64,000 bases of DNA from Clavelina lepadiformis (taxonomy: Eukaryota > Chordata > Ascidiacea > Aplousobranchia > Clavelinidae). Positions 24,000 to 34,160 of this stretch are shown piece by piece (positions within the stretch are counted from its first letter, which is position 1; each line of letters begins with the position of its first letter). The notes below the pieces were generated by a model that did no database searches, was not told the DNA's origin, and saw nothing but the letters and a program-made list of their open reading frames with translations. Both the position numbers and the translations under genes were made by a program. The stretch covers positions 14,491,856 to 14,555,855 of the forward strand of contig NC_135246.1 in the NCBI RefSeq assembly GCF_947623445.1, read 5' to 3'.

Positions 24000-26900
24000 T
24001 CACATGAAGAAGATAGCAGCGAGAAAAGTAAGTATGGTACACAATGCAATGACAGCTCTTCCTGTTTTAGAAGATACTGCGCCGTTCCTTTTTGTGGTAG
24101 TAGAGGGGGGAGGTATACTTGCGGAAATCTGAAAAATAACATAAACGATTAGGTCACATTCTTTTGGCTGCAGGTTAACTCACAGGGAGCTAACAATAGA
24201 ACTATGAGATTAACTATAGCCACACAAAACGAGTGATACAACCTATTCATATGATAAGCGTTGGCTGCGTGACCAATGCTGAGTAATGAAATACGTACCT
24301 GCACAAGACTTGAGGGATATTTTGAGTCTCTTGTCTGACACCAGTTTTCGTCATAACCGCCACCTTCCATTGGGCTTTCAACCACGAATCTGCAGTAGTG
24401 AGCACAAAATTATTTTGATTGTCAAAAACTTCGGAAGGAAATGTGCTTCGTTTTGTGTCAGTGTTATTTCCGATTTGCAATCAAAAGCAGAGCTATGTGA
24501 TAACTAATAACAAGCTTACCTGTACCAGAACATCTTGTCGCCGCCTTCACAACCGTTGGCTTGACAATAGAATGTGTAAGTTACCTCGGTGGCCCCGCTA
24601 GGCACTGATCCGCAGTTGTTTTGATTAATTGAGCTACTACCTGTAGCGTTAACACGAAATCTTGTCAATTAAAGTTTGTTTAGCTGCAGTTAGACGTCAA
24701 TGCTACACGACACAAGCCTTACGTAAGATGTTCATTTCTTGGTTGTCCTTTACAAAGAGCGTGCCATCCTGTTGTAACTCCCATTTGATTTCTATGTGAC
24801 GATTATTTCCGCCTGTGTCACCCACGTTGACGCAGAAGGTTTCTACGAAGAAAGGGGGTAAGTGGTTTTAACTCGTTTTGTTTCTGAGACACTTCCTGGT
24901 AAACAGTTTCTTACACCCAACATTGTAGGCGGAGGTATGGTTTAAAGTTTCTCCTTTCCTTACACATCATGCGTTTTCAAATTTTGGTCAAGTTTGTATA
25001 TTAGAGACCTTTATAGTTAAAATAAAACTTACTTTGAAATGGAAGGGTCGTGACCTTGAAACCCAAAGGTCGAGCTTCATTGGCTTTAGGGTCTGTGATC
25101 AAAACATAGGTTTGGTTGTAGGAATCCTCAGGTATTGGGTCCCAGTCCTAAATAAACACGGCACAAGTCATACAGTAATATTACATAAGAACATGTCAAG
25201 GCAAAAAAATAAGTTATACAGGCATTTTCAAAGTAAATATTTAAGCCAATTGCGTCGCGATGCTGTGAATGCCATAAACCAAAATGTAAACAATGCGTTT
25301 AGCGTAGCAATAGTGGCTGTTTGTTTGTTGTGTTGACATTATATTTATGGCACAACGATTGGTGAGATATAGAGAATGAAATCATATTAATCACGTCAGC
25401 TAACAAATAAGCTATATAAATTCACCATTGGCCATATGAGTCGTCAAAGGGTACATACAGTATGCGAACCTTACTGTGCGTAGCAGCTATTATTAATTGG
25501 CTACAATACAGTATTTTGGTAGCATTAAGGAATCATCTACCAACGGTCAATCGTTTGTCTTAGTTGTGCAAGATTAACATGAAAACGTTATTCACTCTGA
25601 CCCCAAATAGCATTTTAACACAGCGTCGTATACTTACTTACTTACTTACCTCAGGACTAGTACATGCTTGCTGTGATGACAAAGTTATATACGTTGACAG
25701 CAACAATAAAATGGCGCACAACCTCATATTCTACAAAAATCTGTTTCTATACGCCGACTACAGAAAAGCCTACTTCTTAATTCAAAAGTAAAATCACATG
25801 AGTGTCCGAAATTTGTCTGCAGAAAAGTGATTTTTTCATTCGTAGAGATAGAATATAAAAGATTCTGAACAATCGATGACCTTTGCGGTTTGAATCGCAG
25901 TCCTTAATGTTACTAAATATATACATACTGGCCATCAATTTCAAACCGCATTGAGAAGAAACTGCATTTCTCAAAAATATTCTTTTCGTACGTACTTTAC
26001 GAAACAACCGGTTTCGCCACAACTACTTGCATCTTAGCCTGTCATTTATGACTACCTTGCCGCACCGAAGGATAAGAATAAAAAAGCTTATCACCAGAAA
26101 TAGTAACAAATCTTTTTGTAACTAAAGGCAGCAACTATAGTCTAAAGCGCAGCAACTATACTGGGCCTTCACATTATAATCAGCAGTGATTGGTTAGGTT
26201 ACTCAAACCTACCTCAAACTATTTCTCTTGGTAACATATTATGATACTTTACTATACTCTATTCGCCCGATTTAGGCAATGTTATTTCGAGATACTTGTG
26301 GTCTTAACGTGTGGCTGTGGCTAGTAAGGATAACATGGAATATAACAAAAACGGTCACAAGTACCTACAATTACAATCCTTTCAAGCTGCTGTAAATGCA
26401 CTTATTGTCCTTTTTCAATTTTTCATGTTTCTGCAACTGCACTGGCAGGCTGGGCTGACGCTAATCTCGCAAAATTTCCTTCATGTTGTCAACAAACTAT
26501 ACCGGAAATGAACAAATGCGTATAAAACGACAATTTTTTTTCGTTTTCATTTGTTAATCCCATGATAGTAGCCTACATAACTCGCTAGCTAAGTATGCTG
26601 AAATGATTGCGGAAATAGCAAAGACCATGACGTCATTTTATTGTCTTTTAAATGACTCAAGCGCTCACTCTAACGAATGCAAAGTACTTGTTAAACATAT
26701 GCGTCTTTTGCAACGTCAGCTAGCACCTCGCCTGTGTTAGCGTCTAGCGTTAAGTGCTTACGATGCCACGGAAAAGTCTGGATTAAGCTGTTTCTATATG
26801 TATATAGAATGGTTAGTCCGTATATAAACTACGACAAGAGGTCAATTTTTTCCAGACTATTACCTCGGGGCAAGAACGGTTACTGTACGACGTAACAGTT

Positions 26901-29900
26901 GACATGGCGACTCTTTTAGTGGTAAAGGACTCTGCATCGTTTTTTTGTGAGGTTGTTGTGGACGGCTGAATACTTGCAGGAAGCTGAAAAAGTCAATGAA
27001 ACCACTTACGATGCAAAATTACCAACTGAAGCGAACAATACCTACGAAAGGGTTATAAGTTATTGTCAGTGGTAGGATTCAAATATTTTAACATTCGGTT
27101 CTCTCACTAGCAGCATGCCATATTGACCCGGGGCCGATATACACATAGGCCTATATATACGCTTGTTAACAACCGGTTCGCGGAGGTCATTAAAATTCCG
27201 AGAACCGGTTCGCACGAACCGGTGCGAGCTGGCTGAAGTCCACCACTGGTTATTGTAAAATGAACACTGCTCGTGCGTTAGCTACACGTGAAAAATATTA
27301 AGTGAAGTCATGCAAACCTGCACAAGACTTGAGGGATAATTTAAGTCTCTTGTCTGGCACCAGTTTTCGTCATAACCGCCACCTTCCATTGGACTTTCAA
27401 CCACGAACCTTTTTGAAATAGTCAGCACGGAATTATTTTGAATGTCAGACACCTTGCTTTGCCTATATACCTACATACACAAGTGTTTGCTTTTGTTTGT
27501 TGCTGCCAGTGTTTTTTATGTTTAGCGATCAGAGGCAAAGCAATAACGAAAGGAATTTCGATCTTACCTGTACCAGAATATCTTGTCTCCACCTTCACAA
27601 CCGTCCCCTTGACAATAGAATGTGTAATTTACCTCAAAAGCCCCGCCCGGTACTGTTCCGCAGCTGTCATGATTGATCGTGCTACCACCTACATAGCCAT
27701 TACATAGTATCAAGTTAAACAAACTCTTGAAGATTGTCATAAAATTACATTAACAAAACCATCAAAGCAAAATTTCCCAAACTGGAAAAGATTGAACCGG
27801 AATTATTTAAACTGGACTTAATCACCTAGAAAATGAAAATGCGGAATTGATCAAACCGGAAATAATTAAAACGAGGAATACCAAAGTTTTAGCGTATTAC
27901 ATTAGATTTCAATATAACCTGAGTTAAAACTTTCAATATTTTGTTGTAATATTTTAAATATGTAATTTTATAATATGTAATATATTATCTTCCCTTTTCC
28001 ATTTATCAACGTGCTATAGTTTTAAGTGTCGCAACTTTTAGTAGCAATAATTAGGCGGCAACATTAACCACCAAAAGTCTTACATAATTCGTTTGCATCT
28101 TGTTGGTTTCTTACGCAGAGTTGACCAGATTGTTGTAACTCCCATTTGATTTCTATGTGACGATTATTTCCGCCTGTGTCACCTATACTGACGCAAGTAG
28201 CATTGCCTACAAAGAAGCAGGATAAGTGGTTTAAAGTCTTTTGTTTTTGAGGCACTTTCTAATAACATCCTGTATCTTACATTTACAATGCATGGAACTA
28301 CGGACCAACTTTTCTTCTCCCAGTAACGCAACTCAATAATCCAATAAAGCTTACCATGAACTGAAAGGGTCGTGACCTTGAAACCCAAAGGTCGAACTTC
28401 ATTGGCTTTAGGGTCTGTGATCGATACAAAGGTTTGGTTGTAGGAATCCTCAGGTATTGGGTCCCAGTCCTAAACAAATATGAATGCTATATAATGTTGT
28501 TTGTTGATATTATAGTTATTGCACAGATTGATTAAATTATGAGAGTGAAATCGTATAATTCTTGTCAGCTAACGAATACTATAAATTCATTATTTTCCGC
28601 TGTTGTAGTAGCTTACTTTATGTAGCAACTGATAGTTGTGCAAAAATATTTTAGTAGCATTTATGAATCATCCACAAACAGCAAATCATTTATTCTGATT
28701 ATATAATAGCAGCATCAAACATTATTCACATATACATCGGAAGAATTACTTTGATTTGTTTTATGGACATGTATTTATTATGAATAATTATGTATTTATT
28801 ATTATTATGAACACGCACAACAGCAATAACAAGAAAATGGTTTCCAGCAAAGGAAATAAGAAATGAAGAAGTGAAGAAGTGAAGTGCGGAGAACTAACGT
28901 CAGAAAGTATAAGTGAAGAATGGCCACGCATCTCACATATGCAGACCGAGTGAAGCGACAATGGCACAACGATATCGCGGCTGAGTACAGCAACCATCGA
29001 GAAGTGACGATCCAGTTAGCAAACGACAGTAAAAGGGAAGACATCTACAAACTGATAAAAGAAACCCAAATACCGCTTAGCTACATTGAAGGGATCATCC
29101 AAAAACCAGGAAACGTGGTAAATATAACGATAGAAAGCAAGAAAAATGCAATACGCTTTGCAGATATATCTCGGAAGCTACCAGAAGTGAAATACGCCAC
29201 AGCTCATGGAGACGACAGAACAGATCTCACCATCAGATGGGTGCCAATCGATTACCCGCAACGACATCTGGACAAAATCCTTGCGAAATATGAAATCAAA
29301 GGCCCAGCCCAGCTGGGAAAGGACAAACACGGAATCAGAGATGGCAGAAGGATTTATAAAGTACACAAACAAATGACGCAACAACTGCAACTCCCCTCAT
29401 ACTTGTACCTGGGAAAGATTCGATGTGCGGTGAGTTACGACGGACAGGTTCAAACATGTTCTTATTGTTCCGAACAGGGCCATAAGTTCAAAGAATGCCC
29501 CAAGAGAAAAGAGTTATTGGAAATGGTCGAGGAAAAGAGAGCCCACAATGCAGAGATCAGCCGGCCAACAGAGGTGAATCCACCAAAGGAGAGCCCCAGC
29601 CACGACCCAAATGAACCAACCCCAGAACAGCAGAAAACACGAGAAAACAAAAGAAACGACATGAACGTGGACGCAACAGAAAACCAGAAGAAACAGGAAA
29701 CACAACGAAAAATAAATGAGCCGCGACGTCGAGCAAAGGAGACGAGCGCCTGGGATAGGAGCCGAGCAAAATCAAGGACTCCACGGGAAGAGAGCCCGGA
29801 GCTCAACTCTAATGCGAACCGAGGGAACAAAAGGAAAGATATCAGCGGGGACTCAACAGAAAACCAACAAGAACAGGAATCACAAAGAAGTAAGATAGGT

Positions 29901-30424
29901 CATATGGCATATGACTTTGCCGAGTTGCCAATAGACGAACTTACAGATTTCCGATGTGCTTGCAAAAATTATGTACAAGTCAGGAGAAGCAACGACCCAG
30001 AGAAAGAAGCACCACAACTTGAACAACCGGTGTACTGCGAGGAATGTAATGGAGCTTTAATACGATGCAACTGTACCGACTTTTCGTTCCATTTCGTAAA
30101 CAATAGATACGATCAATGTTATTTTAAATGCTGTGACATGAAATATAAACCGAACCCTAGCGAACTCAATCACACAATTTTCTGATCTAAACTGTGTTTT
30201 TTCTATTTCCGATAGAAACCTGTGTTTCCCTTTTTTTTACGAGCATTTTTTTTTAAATTTTCATTATTAAGCGTGTCTTAATTGTTTGAGAAACGTTTAA
30301 TAAACAAAAACAACATGTATTTACAGTTATTCAATCAACTTACCTCACATGTTTGATACAAACGTAACGATAAAATAAACGTAATATAGGTTACCAGTAG
30401 CAAAAAAATGCCGCAGAATTTCAT
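24000..30424 (-). CDS. GPI-anchored-type protein with two novel Cys-rich modules
   Basis: Eleven exons, right to left: 30344-30424, 28355-28469, 28084-28206, 27568-27688, 27318-27408, 26864-26983, 25033-25147, 24723-24842, 24520-24640, 24299-24389, 24000-24128; 408 aa, phases all joining. Exon 1 is a signal peptide (MKFCGIFLLLVTYITFIL). Exons 2-5 and 7-10 code two copies of a module of about 150 residues that begins DWDPIPEDSYNQT and contains GDTGGNNRHIEIKWELQQ, FYC, GCEGGDK, FWYR and SPMEGGGYDENWCQT. Exon 6 is a Ser/Thr linker. The last exon gives a Thr-rich stalk, small residues (NGAVSS, 381-386) and a terminal hydrophobic run with no cytoplasmic tail, as in GPI-anchor signals. Each module follows a cysteine-glutamate junction (TCE, CPE). 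I do not recognise the module family. The role is unknown; surface recognition or adhesion is only inferred. Introns contain a hAT MITE and an antisense retroposon. Confidence 0.85.
27067..27248. mobile_element. hAT-type MITE, 182 bp
   Basis: The left end is CAGTGGTAGGATTC and the right end, read from the other strand, is CAGTGGTGGACTTCAG, so the ends are inverted repeats. The element is flanked by a perfect 8-bp duplication GTTATTGT (27059-27066 and 27249-27256). An 8-bp duplication is the rule for hAT elements. It has no coding capacity and contains ACCGGTTCG palindromic stretches. It sits in the intron between exons 5 and 6 of the two-module gene. Confidence 0.88.
28920..30185 (+). CDS. 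Zinc-knuckle ORF1-like protein, 421 aa
   Basis: An uninterrupted frame from ATG at 28920 to TGA at 30185. The N-terminal half (about residues 1-180) resembles the nucleic-acid-binding part of LINE ORF1 and ZCCHC3-type proteins. It ends in a CCHC knuckle, CSYCSEQGHKFKEC, near residues 181-194. A charged, low-complexity middle follows, containing an internal duplication: DMNVDATENQKKQETQRK and DISGDSTENQQEQESQRS. The C-terminal end carries a second cysteine cluster (CAC, CEEC, CNC, then C and CC) that is not typical of ORF1 proteins. The likely role is RNA binding. A polyadenylation signal lies at 30299. The frame is intact, which suggests a recent insertion or selection. Family placement is by pattern only and remains uncertain. 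Confidence 0.75.
   Translation: MATHLTYADRVKRQWHNDIAAEYSNHREVTIQLANDSKREDIYKLIKETQIPLSYIEGIIQKPGNVVNITIESKKNAIRFADISRKLPEVKYATAHGDDRTDLTIRWVPIDYPQRHLDKILAKYEIKGPAQLGKDKHGIRDGRRIYKVHKQMTQQLQLPSYLYLGKIRCAVSYDGQVQTCSYCSEQGHKFKECPKRKELLEMVEEKRAHNAEISRPTEVNPPKESPSHDPNEPTPEQQKTRENKRNDMNVDATENQKKQETQRKINEPRRRAKETSAWDRSRAKSRTPREESPELNSNANRGNKRKDISGDSTENQQEQESQRSKIGHMAYDFAELPIDELTDFRCACKNYVQVRRSNDPEKEAPQLEQPVYCEECNGALIRCNCTDFSFHFVNNRYDQCYFKCCDMKYKPNPSELNHTIF
30299..30304 (+). promoter_or_regulatory. Polyadenylation signal of the retroposed copy
   Basis: AATAAA just upstream of the A-rich end of the insertion, 114 bases after the stop codon. Its position fits an insertion made from a polyadenylated transcript. 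Confidence 0.6.
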
Positions 30425-31708
30425 ATTATCTCCGAAATTCTATAAAAGTTCTACTACTTCAAGGTAAAGTTATATGAATTATTTTTAGAATAGACTTCTG
30501 TTTTTTCATGGATCTGTTAAATTTGTGTCCTCTCGTATTTGATCATCCTCTTTAGTGCAGTGCTTTACAACCCTAGGAAATTTATTCAAAAAAACCTATT
30601 ACATACAACCAACCGGAGTTATTGAAGAATAATTGCAAAATTAACTTTCAGAAACCCGAGAAAGAACTTTGTTTAATTACCGGTAACTGAAATAAGTAAT
30701 TAAATAAGTAATAGTAACCAAACAATAGTTAAATAGTAACCAATAAATAAGTAATTAAATTTAAAAATTCTTAATGCAAAAATACAAGGGACGCCTGGGC
30801 TTAAACTTCCAATTTCCATGAAGAAACACATAGTCACTCAACCTTTTGTCAGTCGTCGGTAAAATAGAGCTTTTCTACTTTCCTAAGAACCATTTCTATT
30901 ACGGTTACATCTTTTTGAACATGGCTTACGGGATTTTAAAAAACTTTCTCAAGTTGGAAATCTACCCCATCGCTGTTCTGGTTGTCACAAAATTGTGGGG
31001 AACGAAGTCCCAGCTGCGTCTATAGGTTGTTAATCCTTACTTTTTGACAAAATTTACATTACTGATTGAAGTGAACCGCTATTGCAATTATCTTAAAATG
31101 AGGGGCAAATCCAAGCTAATCTTACATGAAAGAACACTATCAAGTATCAACTGAACATTTTGGTAAAATATTTTTGAAAATTATTTGTGATTAGGTAGTT
31201 ATCGGCAAAAGAAAATCATAAAAAGTCTCAAATTTTGGCTCATTGTGACGTAGGTGAAGGATCTTGTTACGTCATGAACCAGTCAAGATGCTTGACAACA
31301 TGCTGCATTTGTTGCTTTCCTTGCGTGGAAGTCAACTGAAGTCAGAAGAGTTGGCCATAGGAGTTTAGCCTGTTCACCTACCAAGCTATTGGCAGAGAGA
31401 GCGATCTATACAGCTGTAACAGATACATACGTGATATACAGTAAATATTGCTAATGTATGAAATTGCGAATGTTGTGTGTGATTACCTATGAGATCACAG
31501 GAGACTTGATCTGCGTTACAATTACGGCCAGTTTTGCGATTTTTTTTTTGCTTATAATTACCTAACCAAAAACTATTTTTCAAAAATATTTCACCAGGAT
31601 ATTCAGTGAGTAGTGTTCTTTCATATAACATTAACTTGTTTTTAGACTTGCGCTCTTAGACTCCTCTGACATTGTTAGGAAGCGCAAGCTTTGAAACTCA
31701 GACTCAGT
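30425..31708. other. Intergenic upstream of the two-module gene
   Basis: This region should hold the promoter of the minus-strand two-module gene. It is AT-rich with a short stretch of AATAAGTAATTA-like repeats near 30.69-30.77 kb. I see no coding exon. Confidence 0.45.
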
Positions 31709-31712
31709 TTAA

Positions 31713-32745
31713 CCCTAGAATGCATACATGAAAAAACTTACGCCAATGCATAACAGGGGTCATTTTGACCCCTATTGCTATTACATGCAATTCTATTTTA
31801 AAGACATTGAATATTTTTCTTCTTGTTCTTTCCTTGTCTCTTCCATTGGCGTTATGATGACATATCTAGAGTTTTTGCTGCATTTTAATGAAACAACCGA
31901 CGTAAAACAGTATAAAGGAGTCGATGAGAAAATGAAAGAAAATTCCAGAACAGTTCACATTACAACGCATAGCCTGATTCATTTACTGCATTTGTTGTAT
32001 GTGATCATGGTCACGCTGTGTTCTGGGCACACGGGTCTGCAACATCTTGAGCAACATTTTGCAATTAACTTTCTTATCCTTTGCGTGTGGACATAAGGAA
32101 CACCGTTTCCACTTCTGCAACGTGTTTGCTGTGTGCAGGGATGTACTTCGAAAAGCTATGCCACATCTCACCATAGCCTCTCTTGTGGCTCTGTGGAGTT
32201 GAGGAATTTTCTGTCTTGTCATTATGTCGAGCAAAATGAGGCAGTTAGCAAGATCTGTTATGAAACCTCGATGCTTTGAACCTTGTCCACTCTGATAATC
32301 AGGATATACTTGTCTGAATATGGTATATGCATTTAGAGCTGCGATGTCAAGCAGGTTGTAAAAGAGAACTAGAGGCCATCGGCGGGTTTGTCGTTTGCAA
32401 AGATATGTTTGAACCATTTGGTCAACCAAGTCAAAACCAATCTTTGTCTTGTTATAAAACCTGATGATCTCAGGCCTCTTTTTTGGGTCTTCTACGTTAA
32501 TCTTATATCGTGATGCATGCTACGGGTCAAAATGACCCCTGTTATGCATTCTAGGGGTATTTAATGAAAAATGCATTTTCCTTGTCAAAAATAAAATTTT
32601 ACAGAACAACCGTTTTCTCATCATGTATAAGTATAAAAGGGCAACAAAGTCAAGAAAATCCAGGAGTTAATTCGCAATATGCGTTAAGCAGTTATGATGA
32701 ATAGCAACGTTTGGGTCATTTTGACCCCTGTTATGCATTCTAGGG
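31713..32745. mobile_element. Internally deleted piggyBac element
   Basis: The element starts CCCTAGAATGCATA and ends in its exact inverse, TATGCATTCTAGGG. TTAA flanks both sides (31709-31712 and 32746-32749), the piggyBac target duplication. Inside is the C-terminal part of a transposase on the minus strand. The palindrome GGGTCATTTTGACCC recurs near both ends (about 31758-31774 and 32713-32727), and a second right-end-like copy lies at about 32523-32556. At 1033 bp it is too short for a full transposase and is non-autonomous. Confidence 0.92.
31979..32519 (-). pseudogene. piggyBac transposase, C-terminal remnant
   Basis: Reading leftward from about 32519, the frame gives DPKKRPEIIRFYNKTKIG, then DLVDQM and TRRWPLVLFYNLLDIA followed by LNAY. 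This matches the last third of the DDE_Tnp_1_7 transposase, including the Asp of VDQM. After RCSLCPHAKD the cysteine-rich tail continues in a different frame (KCCSRCCRPVCPEHS, ending at 31979), so one small indel separates them. The N-terminal two thirds, with the other catalytic aspartates, are missing. It cannot encode an active enzyme. Confidence 0.88.
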
Positions 32746-32749
32746 TTAA

Positions 32750-34160
32750 ACGAAGTATCACCGGTTTCAACAGTTTTAAACTTCCACGATTTGAAACCTC
32801 ACGCCGTCTCTTCCTGTTTATTGCCTGCGATCACGTCTTCGTTATATTGTGCCAAAACGACTTGTAGCAAATACGTTGCTTTTCGCTTATCATGCAGTTC
32901 ATGAAGTAAAAGAACGAAACGATAATGCATTCGTGCAGTACGAAATCTACAACTTGTACGTCTGGCGCTCAATATTGTTAAGCTGCAAATAAACTAACTG
33001 CCTATTTCACTGTTGATGTTTCTTAAAACTGTACTTGTAAGCGGCAATTATAACTAGCAACCGATTATAACTAGAAAGGCTCGTAAAATTCACTCCTTTT
33101 CTTCGTTTTCATTCGGCAAACCTATGCCAATAAGCTACACAACTATTCAACATAGTAACCTAATCAGCTGTACAAACAGCAAAAAAGAAGGCCAATTTTC
33201 TGTTTCAAAGCCATGTAACTTTTGAGAAGAAAAGTGAAACATATACTGCAGTAAGCTATGAACTCAGTACACGGTACAGTAGTATAAGCTGAAACCGGCT
33301 AGTTTCGAATGTGCTTTTTTGCTTGCTGGACGTCTTCTGCCTGATCTGAGGTACCTATTAAAACTTAAGTGCGTAACTAACTGATGACGCAACGTCAGGC
33401 TTTTTGAGAACTAAATTGCCACGGGGCAAGTGTGATATGACTACGAAACGTGATCAAAACTGGCAAATTTCGTCTGAAAATAATTCGCTATACAGTGATA
33501 GCGTTTTGCCTGATTTATTACTGCCTTTCGAACAATAAATCTGCGTCGCTGCAGAAAAGCAGTCACATGGCAATCAATTTACATAAACTGTAAAAAGCAC
33601 AGAACGTGTTATTTGTGCGCTTATAGTTGCCTGCGTCTAATCTCGCCATAGTTGCTTTGCTGTGTATCGCTGACTTTACACTCCAACCAAAATAAAGCCC
33701 AGCTGTGCGTTACAAAAAATATTATTTTGAAAGCACAACTATGTAAACCATTTAAGAGGTCAGTCTAGAATACACCACGGTGACTATTTCGCTCAACTAC
33801 AACAGAATAGGCCTTTTTACCGCCAATACATTTACATAATTCACTTTACAGTAATGGAAAAGCACCTACAAAAATTCCATTAAATATACGGTAATACGGT
33901 ACAAGAACGCTTTTTGCAGGTAAAAAACATCTTGAACAATTTCTTGACAAGCTGTTACTGGCAAACAACTACAATTGCACATTTATGGCAAGCACACCAA
34001 TCATTGATACTTTTGCCGCTTAGATTACTTATATCAAGGATCGCTTCCTCAATCTACATAACTGAATTTATTAGTTGGGCTTAATTTTTACAAATTATTA
34101 TTTTTAGGGGTGTGTATGTTTGGCTGCAAAAGACGGCTGTTGAGAGCTGCTAAATACTCG
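32750..34160. other. Intergenic between piggyBac and SEC62
   Basis: AT-rich sequence with no supportable exon or repeat. The right end includes the SEC62 3' UTR, with an AATAAA on the minus strand at 34067-34072. Confidence 0.5.
34067..34072 (-). promoter_or_regulatory. Candidate SEC62 polyadenylation signal
   Basis: TTTATT on the plus strand, so AATAAA on the minus strand, about 90 bases after the SEC62 stop codon. Confidence 0.6.

Larger units (their letters stand above)
28779..30312 (+). mobile_element. Retroposed copy, non-LTR type signature
   Basis: The block is bounded by an 11-bp direct repeat ACATGTATTTA (28768-28778 and 30313-30323). It ends in an A-rich tail (AATAAACAAAAACAA) directly before the right repeat. 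These are hallmarks of LINE-driven target-primed insertion. It has no long terminal repeats and no reverse transcriptase. It carries one complete open frame (28920-30185). It is inserted antisense in intron 1 of the two-module gene. It could be an ORF1-only non-autonomous element or a retrocopy of a host zinc-knuckle gene. Confidence 0.75.

Noticed and set aside
28790-29830. Minus-strand frames overlapping the zinc-knuckle ORF
   Set aside because: They are shadows of the 421-codon plus frame, rich in residues expected from its antisense.
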